NCBI RefSeq assembly: GCF_014651055.1
Contig: NZ_BMWD01000003.1
Span: 325,544-389,543 of the forward strand
Source: Streptomyces fructofermentans
GTDB lineage: Bacteria > Actinomycetota > Actinomycetes > Streptomycetales > Streptomycetaceae
Length of the DNA stretch: 64,000 nucleotides
Direction: 5' to 3'
A program made the translations under genes and the position numbers. Below are positions 50,113-59,954 of this stretch, one piece after another. The notes beneath the pieces were generated by a model, which was not told the DNA's origin, ran no database searches, and saw only the letters and a list, made by a program, of their open reading frames with translations. Position 1 is the stretch's first letter. Each line of letters opens with the position of its first letter.

Positions 50113-50292
50113 ATGCAGGTCAAGACCGTCTCCCACTCCGTCGCGGGCACCGGCCCGGCCGCGCTCGCGCCGGCCCTCGGCATCGCGCACGAGCTGCACG
50201 CCCCGCGGTCCCGGGCGCCCGAGGTGGCACCCGCCGCCGCACGCGGCACCCGCCGCGGCGCCGCCCGGGCCCGCCGGCCCGTACGCGGCTGA
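50113..50292 (+). CDS. Small Arg/Ala-rich basic protein (59 aa)
   Basis: The ATG has CCGGAGG upstream and follows the protease stop by 14 bp. The translation (MQVKTVSHSVAGTGPAALAPAL...) is mostly Arg/Ala/Pro and strongly basic after residue 30. Codon use fits, but composition alone is not decisive; it may be a spurious frame. Confidence 0.4.
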   Translation: MQVKTVSHSVAGTGPAALAPALGIAHELHAPRSRAPEVAPAAARGTRRGAARARRPVRG

Positions 50293-50373
50293 CCCTTTCC
50301 GGCCCGACCTGAAAACGTGCGAGGCTGAAAGCGGCCCCGATCACGTCCCACCGCACCCGAGGAACCGACCGCG

Positions 50374-51105
50374 ATGAGCCCCTCCGACGGCGACCGTGAA
50401 CCCCAGCGCATCCTGATCGTCGACGACGAGCCGGCGGTACGCGAAGCACTCCAGCGCAGCCTCGCCTTCGAGGGGTACGGCACCGAGGTCGCCGTGGACG
50501 GCGCGGACGCGCTGGAGAAGACCGTCGCGTACCGGCCCGACCTGGTGGTCCTCGACATCCAGATGCCCCGGATGGACGGCCTGACCGCGGCCCGGCGCAT
50601 GCGGGGCGCGGGCACGACGACGCCGATCCTGATGCTCACCGCCCGCGACACCGTCGGCGACCGGGTCACCGGACTCGACGCGGGCGCGGACGACTACCTG
50701 GTCAAGCCCTTCGAGCTCGACGAGCTGTTCGCCCGCGTACGGGCGCTGCTGCGGCGCAGCTCGTACGCGGCCGCGTCGGTGGGCACGCCGTCGGACGACG
50801 CCCTCACCTTCGGCGACCTGCGCATGGACCTCGCCACGCGCGAGGTCACCCGGGGCGGCCGGGCCGTGGAGCTGACCCGCACGGAGTTCACGCTGCTGGA
50901 GATGTTCCTGGCCCATCCGCGCCAGGTGCTGACCCGCGAGCAGATCCTCAAGGCGGTCTGGGGCTTCGACTTCGAGCCGTCCTCGAACTCGCTGGACGTG
51001 TACGTGATGTACCTGCGCCGCAAGACCGAGGCGGGCGGGGAGCCGCGCCTCGTGCACACGGTGCGGGGTGTGGGCTACGTGCTGCGGTCGGGCGGGGCCG
51101 AGTGA
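50374..51105 (+). CDS. OmpR-family response regulator, secretion-stress type
   Basis: The 243-residue protein has the receiver with Asp in [13 protein letters not shown] and the lysine in [13 protein letters not shown], then the winged-helix ([45 protein letters not shown]). The ATG has GAGGAA upstream. Its stop overlaps the kinase start by GTGA. The synteny with an HtrA-like protease matches the CssRS-type secretion stress systems; that assignment is by context. Confidence 0.92.
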   Translation: MSPSDGDREPQRILIVDDEPAVREALQRSLAFEGYGTEVAVDGADALEKTVAYRPDLVVLDIQMPRMDGLTAARRMRGAGTTTPILMLTARDTVGDRVTGLDAGADDYLVKPFELDELFARVRALLRRSSYAAASVGTPSDDALTFGDLRMDLATREVTRGGRAVELTRTEFTLLEMFLAHPRQVLTREQILKAVWGFDFEPSSNSLDVYVMYLRRKTEAGGEPRLVHTVRGVGYVLRSGGAE

Positions 51106-52562
51106 ACAGGTTCGTCCGCCGCTTCGGGTCCCGGCCGATCCGCTCCCGGCTCGCGCTCCTGGTCTCCACCGCCGTGGCGTTCGCGGTCGCGGCCGTCTCG
51201 GTGACGTGCTGGTTCATCGTGCAGGGCAAGCTCTACGAGCAGGCGGACGCGTCGATCGACAACGTGAGCCTCCGGCTGCGCAGCGGCGACGTGGCCGCCT
51301 TCTTCGCGAACTGCACCCAGACCACGGACGACAGTTCCAGTCAGCTCCGCCCGGCGTTCTACTACATCCAGCTGATCAAGTCGGACGGCACGACGTGCGT
51401 CAATCCCGGGTCCGCGGGCATGGTGAAGCCCACGGACGCGGACGAGGAGATCGCGGCGGACCCCGAGCCGGGCGCCTCGTCCGTCCGCAACACGACCGCC
51501 ACGAACGGCGACAGCGTGCGGGTGAGGACCGTACCCGTCATGATCGGCCCGGGGCCGGACGCGGAGGCCTACCCCGATGTCGCCCTGATGGTCGGGGTCT
51601 CCCTGGAGGACACCGAGAAGACCCTCAGCGACCTCGCCCTGATCCTGCTCCTCGTCTCGGGCATCGGGGTCGTCGGAGCCGGGGCCGCGGGCCTCGCGGT
51701 GGCCCGCGCGGGGCTCCGGCCCGTCGACAGGCTCACCGAGGCCGTCGAGCACGTGGCCCTGACGGAGGACCTCTCCATCCGCATCCCCGTCGAGGAGGAC
51801 AGCGAGGACGAGATCGCCCGGCTGTCCCGCTCCTTCAACTCGATGACCGCCTCCCTGGCGGGCTCCCGCGAGCTCCAGCAGCAGCTCATCGCCGACGCGG
51901 GCCACGAACTGCGCACCCCCCTCACCTCCCTCCGCACGAACATCGAACTGCTCGCCCGCAGTGAGGAGACGGGCCGGCCCCTCCCGCCGGCGGACCGCGC
52001 GGCGCTGCTCGCCTCCGTGAAGGCGCAGATGACCGAACTGGCCGCGCTGATCGGCGACCTGCAGACGCTCTCGCGGTCGGACGCGGGGACACCGGCCGAC
52101 CGTGTGCAGGTCGTCGCGCTGCACGACACGGTGGAGGCGGCCCTGCGCCGCGCGCGGCTGCGCGGGCCGGAGCTGACGATCACGGCCGACGTGCACCCCT
52201 GGTTCGTCAGGGCGGAACCCGCGGCACTGGAGCGCGCGATCGTGAACGTCCTCGACAACGCGGTGAAGTTCAGCCCCGGGGGCGGCGCGGTCGAGGTCGC
52301 GCTGAGGGCCGGCGAGCTGACCGTACGGGACCACGGCCCGGGCATCCCCGCCGATGAACTCCCCCACGTCTTCGACCGGTTCTGGCGTTCCCCGTCGGCC
52401 CGCGCGCTCCCCGGTTCGGGCCTCGGCCTGTCGATCGTGGCGCGCGCGGTCCAGCAGAGCGGCGGCGAGGTGACGGTGGGCCCGGCGGACGGCGGCGGCA
52501 CCGTCGCGACGGTCCGGCTGCCCGGCGCCCCGACCCCGCCGCCCGCGCTGGACGGCTCCTGA
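51102..52562 (+). CDS. Sensor histidine kinase, secretion-stress type
   Basis: A GTG start overlaps the regulator stop. The 486-residue protein has two membrane helices (about 17-40 and 180-205), an extracytoplasmic sensor between them with two cysteines (Cys71 and Cys99), then HAMP (205-260), a HisKA region with the phosphorylated His in [17 protein letters not shown], and an HATPase domain ([32 protein letters not shown]). The two cysteines invite the idea of redox- or disulfide-based sensing. Confidence 0.93.
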   Translation: MNRFVRRFGSRPIRSRLALLVSTAVAFAVAAVSVTCWFIVQGKLYEQADASIDNVSLRLRSGDVAAFFANCTQTTDDSSSQLRPAFYYIQLIKSDGTTCVNPGSAGMVKPTDADEEIAADPEPGASSVRNTTATNGDSVRVRTVPVMIGPGPDAEAYPDVALMVGVSLEDTEKTLSDLALILLLVSGIGVVGAGAAGLAVARAGLRPVDRLTEAVEHVALTEDLSIRIPVEEDSEDEIARLSRSFNSMTASLAGSRELQQQLIADAGHELRTPLTSLRTNIELLARSEETGRPLPPADRAALLASVKAQMTELAALIGDLQTLSRSDAGTPADRVQVVALHDTVEAALRRARLRGPELTITADVHPWFVRAEPAALERAIVNVLDNAVKFSPGGGAVEVALRAGELTVRDHGPGIPADELPHVFDRFWRSPSARALPGSGLGLSIVARAVQQSGGEVTVGPADGGGTVATVRLPGAPTPPPALDGS

Positions 52563-52572
52563 CGGCGGGGGC

Positions 52573-53688
52573 TCAGCCCTCCTGCGACGCCGTCGGCGTC
52601 TCCTTGATGCCGTTCACGACGGCCCGCTTCAGGACGGCGCTGGTGAACACGACGGTGCCGGGCTTCAACAGGGCCTCGGTGCCGGTGTTCCGCTTCACCT
52701 GCACGACGCGCTCCCCGAGGAACACATGGGTCTTCCTGTCGAAGATCCACTCCTCGCGCTGCCCGCTGGCCTCGTCGAGGCGCGCCACCGCGACGCCGTG
52801 CCGGCCGGCCGCGTCCACCGCGTCGTCGACGACCACGACGCCCGGGATCTTCGCGGCCGTCCTGAAGAGGGCCGAGTACAGCTCGGCGGGCGGATAGCTC
52901 TCGCCGAGCAGGTCGCCGATGGTGGTGAAGGCCTGCTGGTCGGGGGTGTTGCCCATGCCCCTGGTCTCCTTGTAGATCGTGGCCAGGAGCTTGTCGGGGT
53001 CGGTCGTCAGTCCGGCGAGGTAGTCGTAGGACGGGCTGTTCAGGTCGGCCACCGGGGTGTTGCCCCGCTCGTCCGGAAGGCTGAGCGTCTCCCCCTCGGC
53101 GCTGTCGTTGACGGCCGGGTCGACGAGCCGGCCCTTCGTGCCGTCCGCCGAGCGCCAGACCTGCCGGCGGTGCGGTTCGTGGCTGGCCAGGGTGGTCGTG
53201 CCGCCGACGGTCCTGAGGAAGGTGTCGGCGGTCCTCGACTCGACGTAGACGTACTGGCCCGGCTCCACCGTCGGGTGGCCGCTCGCGGCCGCCGCGAGGG
53301 AGATCCGGTCGAGGAGCTGGGGCACGCCCTCGCTGCTCGCGGCACCGATCTCCGTGGTCAGGCCGGGCCCGGTGGCGACGCCTCCGTCCGCGACCCCGCC
53401 GCCGTCGTTCACGACCACGCCGGCGACGACCGCGGCGGCCAGGCCGGCGGCCAGCGCGGGCAGGGTCACGGCGGGGCGGGGCAGCCGGAGGCGGCGCGTG
53501 CGCGCCGGGCCGCCGGGCCGCCCGCCGTGCTCCTCCTGCTGGGACGTCTGAAGCTGCTGGATCCGGGCCATCAGGTGCTCCTTGTGGAACTGGTGACGGC
53601 CCGTCGGCAGGTCACGCGCTGTACGGGACAGGAGCTCTGCGTCCTGGTCCCCCTCGGCAGGGCTCTGCCGGGGCGTGCTCGCGTTCAT
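52573..53688 (-). CDS. Membrane-anchored CU044_5270-like protein
   Basis: The 371-residue protein starts at 53688, overlapping the end of the sigma gene by 4 bp (ATGA). Residues 1-65 are cytoplasmic (GRHQFHKEHLMARIQQ), a helix at about 70-95, then an outer domain (EPGQYVYVESRTADTFLRTV, DGTKGRLVDPAVNDS) shared with actinobacterial CU044_5270-type proteins. Its tail-to-tail relation to the kinase gene and coupling to an ECF sigma suggest it is that sigma's anti-sigma or effector partner; no zinc motif is present. Confidence 0.8.
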   Translation of the reverse strand: MNASTPRQSPAEGDQDAELLSRTARDLPTGRHQFHKEHLMARIQQLQTSQQEEHGGRPGGPARTRRLRLPRPAVTLPALAAGLAAAVVAGVVVNDGGGVADGGVATGPGLTTEIGAASSEGVPQLLDRISLAAAASGHPTVEPGQYVYVESRTADTFLRTVGGTTTLASHEPHRRQVWRSADGTKGRLVDPAVNDSAEGETLSLPDERGNTPVADLNSPSYDYLAGLTTDPDKLLATIYKETRGMGNTPDQQAFTTIGDLLGESYPPAELYSALFRTAAKIPGVVVVDDAVDAAGRHGVAVARLDEASGQREEWIFDRKTHVFLGERVVQVKRNTGTEALLKPGTVVFTSAVLKRAVVNGIKETPTASQEG

Positions 53689-54368
53689 CGGTTTCCTTCC
53701 TGTGCGGGCCGGATCGCGTGGGTGTGATCGCCTCTTGTCTGTCGGGCGGGGCGGGCGCCTTCCCGAATTCCGCGGACTTCTTTCCGGGAGGCGGCGGCCG
53801 GCGCGCCGGCGGGGCGGGGCGGCCGCGCACCGGGGGCGGCCTGCGCAGCGGAGAGCGCGCGCAGCTTCCTGCGGGCCCGCGAGAGCCGGGAGGCGACGGT
53901 GCCGACGGGAACGCCCAGCGCCGCCGCCGCGGCCTCGTAGTCGAGTCCCTCGCCCAGGCACAGCGCGACGACCTCGCGCTCGGGCCTGCGCAGGGCGGCC
54001 AGCGCGGTGAGCGCCGCCGCCAGGCGGCGGCCGCCGTCGACGCGGGCGGCGACCTCCTCGGCGTGGTCGGGCACCGCCGACTCGGCCGCCGCCGCGGCGC
54101 TCGCGGCCCGGCGGTACCGGCGGTTGCTGCGGTACTGGTTGCGCGCGGTGTTGGTGGCGATGCCCAGCAGCCAGGGCCGCAGGGAGCCGCCCTCCGGGTC
54201 CACCCTGGCGCGCAGCCGCCACGCCTCCATGAAGGTCGCCGCCATCACGTCCTCGGCGGTCGACCAGTCGGCCGTCAGCCGGAAGGCGTGGTTGTAGACC
54301 GCTCGCGCGTACGTGTCGAAGAGTTCGGCGAACGCGCTCGGATCACCGGCCCGTACCCGGGTTCGCAT
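53685..54368 (-). CDS. ECF-type RNA polymerase sigma factor
   Basis: The 227-residue protein has region 2 (DPSAFAELFDTYARAVYNHAFRLT, STAEDVMAATFMEAWR) and region 4 (LDYEAAAAALGVPVGTVASRLSRARRKLR), with an Arg/Ala/Pro tail of about 45 residues. The ATG at 54368 has a GGAG 12 nt upstream; a slightly earlier GTG is possible. It is coupled to the downstream CU044_5270-like gene and diverges from the dioxygenase-like gene. Confidence 0.86.
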   Translation of the reverse strand: MRTRVRAGDPSAFAELFDTYARAVYNHAFRLTADWSTAEDVMAATFMEAWRLRARVDPEGGSLRPWLLGIATNTARNQYRSNRRYRRAASAAAAAESAVPDHAEEVAARVDGGRRLAAALTALAALRRPEREVVALCLGEGLDYEAAAAALGVPVGTVASRLSRARRKLRALSAAQAAPGARPPRPAGAPAAASRKEVRGIREGARPARQTRGDHTHAIRPAQEGNR

Positions 54369-54557
54369 GGAAATGGTCACTCCTATGAGCTGTACGGCAC
54401 CGGGGGCCGCCTTCCCGTGATCCGCGTCACATGCCGTCGCCCCCGGCGGCCGGTCCCTCCTCAGGACGCGCACAGCCGTCCGCCGGATGCCCCACAGCCC
54501 GGGCGCCTAGTGTCGCTCCCAGTCGATCGGGCCACCGCGGAAGGCGGGCGAACGGAC

Positions 54558-55394
54558 ATGAGCGAGGAACTGCACGACCACGACAGGGGTCTCGGCTTCG
54601 ACCTGCCCGTGCTGCACCGGCGCGGGATGATCAGGCTGCTCGCCGGGGCGGGTCTGGTGCCGCTGGTGGGCTGCTCCGGCGACGGCGCCGGGTCCTCGGG
54701 CTCCTCCGCGCCCGCCTCCGACGGCTCGGCGGCCTCCTCCGCCGCGTCCGCCGGCTCCGGCGGGGATTGCGCGGCCGTTCCCGGCGAGACCGCGGGCCCG
54801 TACCCCGGTGACGGCTCCAACGGTGTGAACGTGCTCAAGGAGAGCGGTGTCGTACGCCGGGACATCACCTCCAGCTTCGGCTCGGCGAGCGGCACGGCCG
54901 CCGGCGTCCCGCTGACGGTCACCCTGACCGTCGTCGGGGCGGGGGCCGAGTGCGGGACGCCCGAGGAGGGGGCCGCCGTCTACCTCTGGCACTGCGACCG
55001 GGACGGCAACTACTCGCTGTACTCCGAGGGCGTCACCGGGGAGAACTACCTGCGCGGCGTCCAGGAGGCCGACGCCCGGGGGCGGGTCACGTTCACCAGC
55101 GTCTTCCCGGCCTGCTACCCCGGCCGCTGGCCGCACATCCACTTCGAGGTGTACGGGAGCCTCGCGGACGCCACCGCCGCGACCGCGATCACCGCGACCT
55201 CGCAGCTCGCCCTGCCGGAGGACGTCTGCGGCACCGTGTACGCGACGGACGGCTACGAACGCAGTGTGGAGAACCTCGCCCGCCTCTCCCTGGAGACGGA
55301 CAACGTGTTCTCCGACGGGCACGACCGGCAATTGGCGAAGGTCACCGGAAGCGTCGCCGAGGGGTACACCGCGACCCTCACCGTTGCGGTGTGA
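54558..55394 (+). CDS. Exported intradiol-dioxygenase-like lipoprotein
   Basis: The 278-residue protein has a twin-arginine-like RRGMIRLLAGAGLVPLVGC lipoprotein signal (Cys about 39), a Ser/Ala linker, then the intradiol ring-cleavage fold: GETAGPYPGDG, EGAAVYLWHCDRDGNYSLYS, NYLRGVQEAD, and FPACYPGRWPHIHFEVY with the iron-binding Tyr and two His. Secreted relatives of catechol 1,2-dioxygenase act on lignin-related aromatics. No other aromatic genes are nearby. Confidence 0.88.
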   Translation: MSEELHDHDRGLGFDLPVLHRRGMIRLLAGAGLVPLVGCSGDGAGSSGSSAPASDGSAASSAASAGSGGDCAAVPGETAGPYPGDGSNGVNVLKESGVVRRDITSSFGSASGTAAGVPLTVTLTVVGAGAECGTPEEGAAVYLWHCDRDGNYSLYSEGVTGENYLRGVQEADARGRVTFTSVFPACYPGRWPHIHFEVYGSLADATAATAITATSQLALPEDVCGTVYATDGYERSVENLARLSLETDNVFSDGHDRQLAKVTGSVAEGYTATLTVAV

Positions 55395-55427
55395 CCGCCC
55401 CGCGGCACCCGCGCGGGCTGCCGCGGC

Positions 55428-56738
55428 TCACTTGCCGACGGCCAGCCCGCCTCCGGCCACGCGGACCCTGATGCCGTCCTTCTGCACGCGCACGTCCCGC
55501 AGCCGCAGTTCGCCGCCCTCCGGGGGCTTCGGGAGGCGGAAGCCGATGGACAGGCGGTCCACCAGCGCGGGGCGGGTGAGCCGGGACAGACCGTCGAGGA
55601 GGGCCGGGTCGAAGCCGAGGCGCCTGAGGACCTCGGGGTGGTCCGCGGCGAGGTCGATGAGGTTGACCTTCATGAGCCTGCCGGCGAAGCGCTGGGAGCC
55701 GGTGAGTTCGGCGAGCCCGGTGTCGTCGCGCAGCGCTTCCCGGACCGCGGTGTCCGGTACTCCGAGGCGCTCGGCGACCGACGGCACGGACAGCAGCTCC
55801 TTGACCCTGCGCTTCTCCTTCGCGACGCGGGCGGCGGAGCCGCGGGTCAGGTGCAGGCCCTCGGACCGGCGGGTGCCCGGGCGGAAGGTGGCGAGGTCGC
55901 CGATGTCCAGGCGCATCCCGCCGACCTCGGTGGAGATGCCGCGCGGGCCGTCCCGGCGGATCCGCGCGTCGGCCCGCAGCCGCAGGTCGTGCCCGGCGAC
56001 GGGCAGGGTGCCGCGCGCACGGACCTGGTCGCGGCCGTGGCCGGTGAACGTCACCTGCGAGGCGCCGAGCTCACGGTTCAGGTCGTCGAAGGAGAGCAGC
56101 ACCTCGCCGTCCAGCCCCGCGATGCGGGCGCCGCGGACGGAGGTCGGGCCGCCGTCGATCCGTATGCCGGTGGCCGTGGCCGAGACCCTGGCCAGCGAGA
56201 CCCGGTCGGCGGCCACGTCCGGCACGGTGACCGAGACGGAGTCGAGCCGGCCGTCGAGGACCTGGGTGACGAAGGGGAAGCCGTCGATGTCCACCTCGGG
56301 CGCCGCGCTCAGCCCCATCTGGTCCCGGAGCCTGTCGGCGGCGGTTCGCTGCGCGTACATGAGGGCCCAGCGGTCGCCGAGGGCGAGGAAGGCGGCGAGG
56401 ACGAGTACCGCGATGACGGCCTTGGCGGCGAGCGGCAGGGCGGCGAGCGGGCTCCTGCGGCGTTTGCGGCGCGGCCTGCGCCGTTCGGCCCGGCGGCCGG
56501 CTCCGCGGTCGCGCCCCGAGCGGCGGCGGCCGGTGCGGCGACGGTGGTCGGGCGGCGTCCACAGCTCCTCTGCCCCGGACTCCCCGTCGGCCGCGGGCGC
56601 CGGGGGCGCCGTGTCCGCTCCGGGTCCCTCGGACGCCGAGCGGAGGAAGTCCTCCAGTGGTCCCTCGTCGAGACGGGCCGGTTCCTCGTACGGGTCGGGA
56701 GGGGAGTGTGCGGTGATGGGGTGGGGGGTACGCATCAC
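55428..56738 (-). CDS. DUF2993 family protein, long form
   Basis: The 436-residue protein has a cytoplasmic tail rich in Pro, Glu and Arg (1-95, RRRPRRKRRRSP), a membrane helix (about 100-120), and a DUF2993 outer domain with DIDGFPFVTQVLDGRLDSVSV, matching the shorter paralog at 43008-43766. It has about 180 extra residues at the C-terminal end. Function unknown. Confidence 0.87.
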   Translation of the reverse strand: MMRTPHPITAHSPPDPYEEPARLDEGPLEDFLRSASEGPGADTAPPAPAADGESGAEELWTPPDHRRRTGRRRSGRDRGAGRRAERRRPRRKRRRSPLAALPLAAKAVIAVLVLAAFLALGDRWALMYAQRTAADRLRDQMGLSAAPEVDIDGFPFVTQVLDGRLDSVSVTVPDVAADRVSLARVSATATGIRIDGGPTSVRGARIAGLDGEVLLSFDDLNRELGASQVTFTGHGRDQVRARGTLPVAGHDLRLRADARIRRDGPRGISTEVGGMRLDIGDLATFRPGTRRSEGLHLTRGSAARVAKEKRRVKELLSVPSVAERLGVPDTAVREALRDDTGLAELTGSQRFAGRLMKVNLIDLAADHPEVLRRLGFDPALLDGLSRLTRPALVDRLSIGFRLPKPPEGGELRLRDVRVQKDGIRVRVAGGGLAVGK

Positions 56739-56861
56739 CTGATTCGATCATGCGTACCAACCCCACCCGCAACTCATATCTGCGGTTTGCGATCAACCTC
56801 ACGGTCAACTGACCTTTGCTTTCGGGTCACTTCACCGTGCGTCGAGCGCTGCTCCCGTGCG

Positions 56862-58670
56862 CTAGCCCACGACCGTGATCCGGTTGGCCGCCGGCGGCGC
56901 GATCGGGTTCGCGGCCGAGGAGTTGCCCAGCAGGTACTTCTCCAGGGCCGCGAGGTCGTCGTCGCCCACCAGGTCGTCGGTGCCCTGGCCGAGAGTGGTG
57001 AAGCCGTCGCCGCCGCCCGCGAGGAAGCTGTTCGTCGCGACGCGGTAGGTGGCGGCCGGGTCGATCGGGGCACCGTTCAGCCTGATCGAGTCGGTGACGA
57101 CCCGGTCGGCGCCGGACTTCGTCAGGTCGAGCGTGTACGTGAGGCCCGCGGAGACCTGCAGCACCTTCGGCGCGGTCGCGTTCGTCCCGCTGACCTGCTC
57201 CTTGAGCACCTGGACGAGCTGGGCTCCGGTGAAGTTCTGCAGGTTGACCGTGTTGGCGAACGGCTGGACCGTGAAGCCCTCGGCGTAGGTCACCACACCG
57301 TCGCCCTCGGCGCCCTTGGCCGCGTAGGTGAGCGGGGCGCGGATACCGCCCGGGTTCATCAGCGCCAGGTCGGTGCCGGGGTCGAGCTCCTTGCCGTACG
57401 CGAGCTGCGCGTCGGCGATCAGGTCGCCGATCGGGGACTCCGTACCGACGTTGGAGATGTCGCCGGAGATGTAGCCGATGGGCTTGTTGCCGACCGGCGC
57501 CGCCAGCGTGTTCCACCTGGCGATCAGCGCGGTCATGTCCGCGGCCTTCGGCACGTCCCGCGTGACCACGTGGTTCGCGGAGGCGACGGAGGTCCGGGCG
57601 ATGTCACCGGTGCGGCGGTCGTAGGTGAGCGTCGTGTCGGTGTAGAGCCGCCCGAAGGAAGCGGCCGAGGTGACCGTACGGGGCTTGCCCGACGGGTCGT
57701 TGATCGTGCACGCGTACGCGGCGTGGGTGTGGCCGGTGACCAGCGCGTCGACCTTCGGCGAGACGTTCTTCGCGATGTCCACGATGGGGCCGGAGATGCC
57801 GTCGCCGCCACCGGGCGAGTCGCAGTCGTAGTTGTAGGCCGCCGAGGCGGGCTGCCCGCCCTCGTGGATCAGCGCGACGACCGACTTGACGCCCTGCCTC
57901 TCCAGCTCCTTGGCGTACTTGTTGATCGTCTCGACCTCGTCCTTGAACTTCAGGCCCTTGACGCCCTCGGCGGAGACGACGCCCGGGGTGTTCTCCAGGG
58001 TCACACCGATGAAGCCGACCTTCACGCCGTTCTTCTTCCACACCCAGTAGGGCTTGAGGATCGGCTTGCCGGACTTCTCGTTGAGGACGTTCGCCGCGAG
58101 GTAGGGGAAGTCCGCGCCCTTGAAGGTCTTGCCGGCGACGTAGCAGCCGGCGACCGGGTGGCAGCCGCCCTTCTGGAGCCGGGCCAGCTCCTTGGCGCCC
58201 TCGTCGAACTCGTGGTTGCCCACGCTCGTCACGTCGAGGTCCAGCCCGTTCAGCGCCTCGATGGTGGGCTCGTCGTGGAACAGCCCGGAGATCAGCGGGG
58301 ACGCGCCGACCATGTCGCCGCCGGCGGCGGTGATCGAGTACTTGTTGTTCCCGCGCGCCTGGCGGAGATGCGTCGCCAGGTACTCGACGCCACCCGCGTC
58401 GATCGTCCTGCTCGTGCCGTCCGCCTGAAGCTCGGTGACCCTGCCGGACGAGCCGGCCGGCGGCTCGAGGTTTCCGTGCAGGTCGTTGAAGGAGAGCAGC
58501 TGAACGTCCTGGTAGCGCCCCGGACGGTCGTGGCCGTGCTTCTTCGCCGTCTCGCCCGCGGAGGCCGGCATCGCGGCGACCAGGGCGCCGATGGTGGCGA
58601 TGCCCGCGGCGCCGGCGAGCAGGCGGCTGCTGCGGCGTCTGCGGCGGTAGGGATGGGGTGTGGCTGACAT
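56862..58670 (-). CDS. Secreted 5'-nucleotidase/UshA-like metallophosphoesterase
   Basis: The 602-residue protein has a Sec signal (1-35, RRRRSSRLLAGAAGIATIGAL) and a calcineurin-like metallophosphatase domain (QLLSFNDLHGNLEPP, VGNHEFDEGAKELARL, LVTGHTHAAY), followed by the 5'-nucleotidase C-terminal domain (IGDLIADAQLAY, NSFLAGGGDGFTT). It hydrolyses nucleotides outside the cell to free nucleosides and phosphate. The start is at the first ATG. Divergent from mshD. Confidence 0.94.
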   Translation of the reverse strand: MSATPHPYRRRRRSSRLLAGAAGIATIGALVAAMPASAGETAKKHGHDRPGRYQDVQLLSFNDLHGNLEPPAGSSGRVTELQADGTSRTIDAGGVEYLATHLRQARGNNKYSITAAGGDMVGASPLISGLFHDEPTIEALNGLDLDVTSVGNHEFDEGAKELARLQKGGCHPVAGCYVAGKTFKGADFPYLAANVLNEKSGKPILKPYWVWKKNGVKVGFIGVTLENTPGVVSAEGVKGLKFKDEVETINKYAKELERQGVKSVVALIHEGGQPASAAYNYDCDSPGGGDGISGPIVDIAKNVSPKVDALVTGHTHAAYACTINDPSGKPRTVTSAASFGRLYTDTTLTYDRRTGDIARTSVASANHVVTRDVPKAADMTALIARWNTLAAPVGNKPIGYISGDISNVGTESPIGDLIADAQLAYGKELDPGTDLALMNPGGIRAPLTYAAKGAEGDGVVTYAEGFTVQPFANTVNLQNFTGAQLVQVLKEQVSGTNATAPKVLQVSAGLTYTLDLTKSGADRVVTDSIRLNGAPIDPAATYRVATNSFLAGGGDGFTTLGQGTDDLVGDDDLAALEKYLLGNSSAANPIAPPAANRITVVG

Positions 58671-58864
58671 GTGCCCCCCTGTGGGTCGGTTGAGGTCTGG
58701 GCTCCCGTCCCAGCGCAGCCTAGGGTCAACGCGCGTAGCGCGACAGGGGGTTCGGGGTTACGGACTGATTGCCGTCCGGGGCGCTCCCGGACGAAACGGA
58801 CAGGTCGCTTTCCCGCCCGCCGGGCCACTTCGCCATGAACCGGACACGCCGTACCCTCGTCATC

Positions 58865-59830
58865 ATGACCAGCGACGACACCGCACCGGCCGCCCCCGAG
58901 GCCTCGGCTTCGCTCGACCGGGCAGGTACTTCCGGCACCCGCTCCATCGAAACCCTCGCCGTGCTGCGGCCCGAGCAGGCCGACGCCGTACTCGCGCTCC
59001 TCCGGGCCGCCGCCCGCGCCGACGGGCAGCAGGCGGTGTCCGAGCAGGGCCGGCTGCAACTGCGCGGCGGCGCGCGGGAGGGCGTCCGGCACCTGCTGCT
59101 GCGGGTCCACGGCGAACTCCTCGGCTACGCGCAGTTGGAGGACACCGACCCCGTCGAGGCCCCGGCCGCCGAACTGGTCGTCCATCCGGCGTACCGCGGA
59201 CACGGGCACGGCCGGGCCCTGGGCAACGCGCTGCTGGCCGAGTCCGGCAAGCGCCTGCGGGTCTGGGCCCACGGCGGCCACTCGGCGGCCCGCCACCTCG
59301 CGCAGGTCCTCGGACTCACGCTGTTCCGCGAACTGCGCCAGATGCGGCGCCCGTTGACCGGCCCCGAGCTGCCCGAGCCCGGGCTCCCCGAGGGTGTCTC
59401 CGTACGGGCCTTCGTGCCCGGCGAGGACGACGCGGCCTGGCTCGCGGTCAACTCCGAGGCCTTCGCACACCACCCCGAACAGGGCTCCCTCACCCAGCGC
59501 GACCTCGACGACCGCAAGGCCGAGCCGTGGTTCGACCCGGCCGGCTTCTTCCTCGCCTTCCGCGAGGACCGCCTCGTCGGCTTCCACTGGACCAAGGTGC
59601 ACGCGGCGGAGGGACTCGGCGAGGTCTACGTCGTCGGCGTCCGCCCCGGCGCCCAGGGCGGCGGCCTCGGAAAGGCCCTCACCACGATCGGCCTCCGGTA
59701 CCTGGCGGAACGCGGTGTGCCGACGGCGATGCTGTACGTCGACGCCGACAACAAGGCCGCGGTCACCGTCTACGAACGGCTCGGGTTCGTCACCCACGAG
59801 ACCGACCTGATGTACCGCACGGAGTCCTAG
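58865..59830 (+). CDS. mshD: Mycothiol synthase (cysteinyl-GlcN-inositol acetyltransferase)
   Basis: MshD acetylates Cys-GlcN-Ins, the final mycothiol step. The 321-residue protein has two GNAT domains: the N-terminal one (about 25-150, AELVVHPAYRGHGHGRALG) and the catalytic C-terminal one (about 170-321, EVYVVGVRPGAQGGGLGKALT, KAAVTVYERLGFV). The ATG at 58865 has no ribosome binding site and the transcript is probably leaderless. Partner gene mshA is at 10-11 kb. Confidence 0.95.
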   Translation: MTSDDTAPAAPEASASLDRAGTSGTRSIETLAVLRPEQADAVLALLRAAARADGQQAVSEQGRLQLRGGAREGVRHLLLRVHGELLGYAQLEDTDPVEAPAAELVVHPAYRGHGHGRALGNALLAESGKRLRVWAHGGHSAARHLAQVLGLTLFRELRQMRRPLTGPELPEPGLPEGVSVRAFVPGEDDAAWLAVNSEAFAHHPEQGSLTQRDLDDRKAEPWFDPAGFFLAFREDRLVGFHWTKVHAAEGLGEVYVVGVRPGAQGGGLGKALTTIGLRYLAERGVPTAMLYVDADNKAAVTVYERLGFVTHETDLMYRTES

Positions 59831-59954
59831 CCGGGGCCGCGGGCGCCGGGACGGGGCGAAGGCGAAGGCGGTAGCGAAGGCCCCTACGGAGCGGTCCCAC
59901 CCGAAGGGGGCCGCCCGGGCGGGGACCCGAGGACCGGCCGTAGGACCCGGGGCG

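Noticed and set aside
55638..58667. A 1009-codon open frame on the plus strand
   Set aside because: It is antisense to the DUF2993 and 5'-nucleotidase genes. Both of those have clear signal peptides and domain motifs, and long antisense frames are expected at this GC content.
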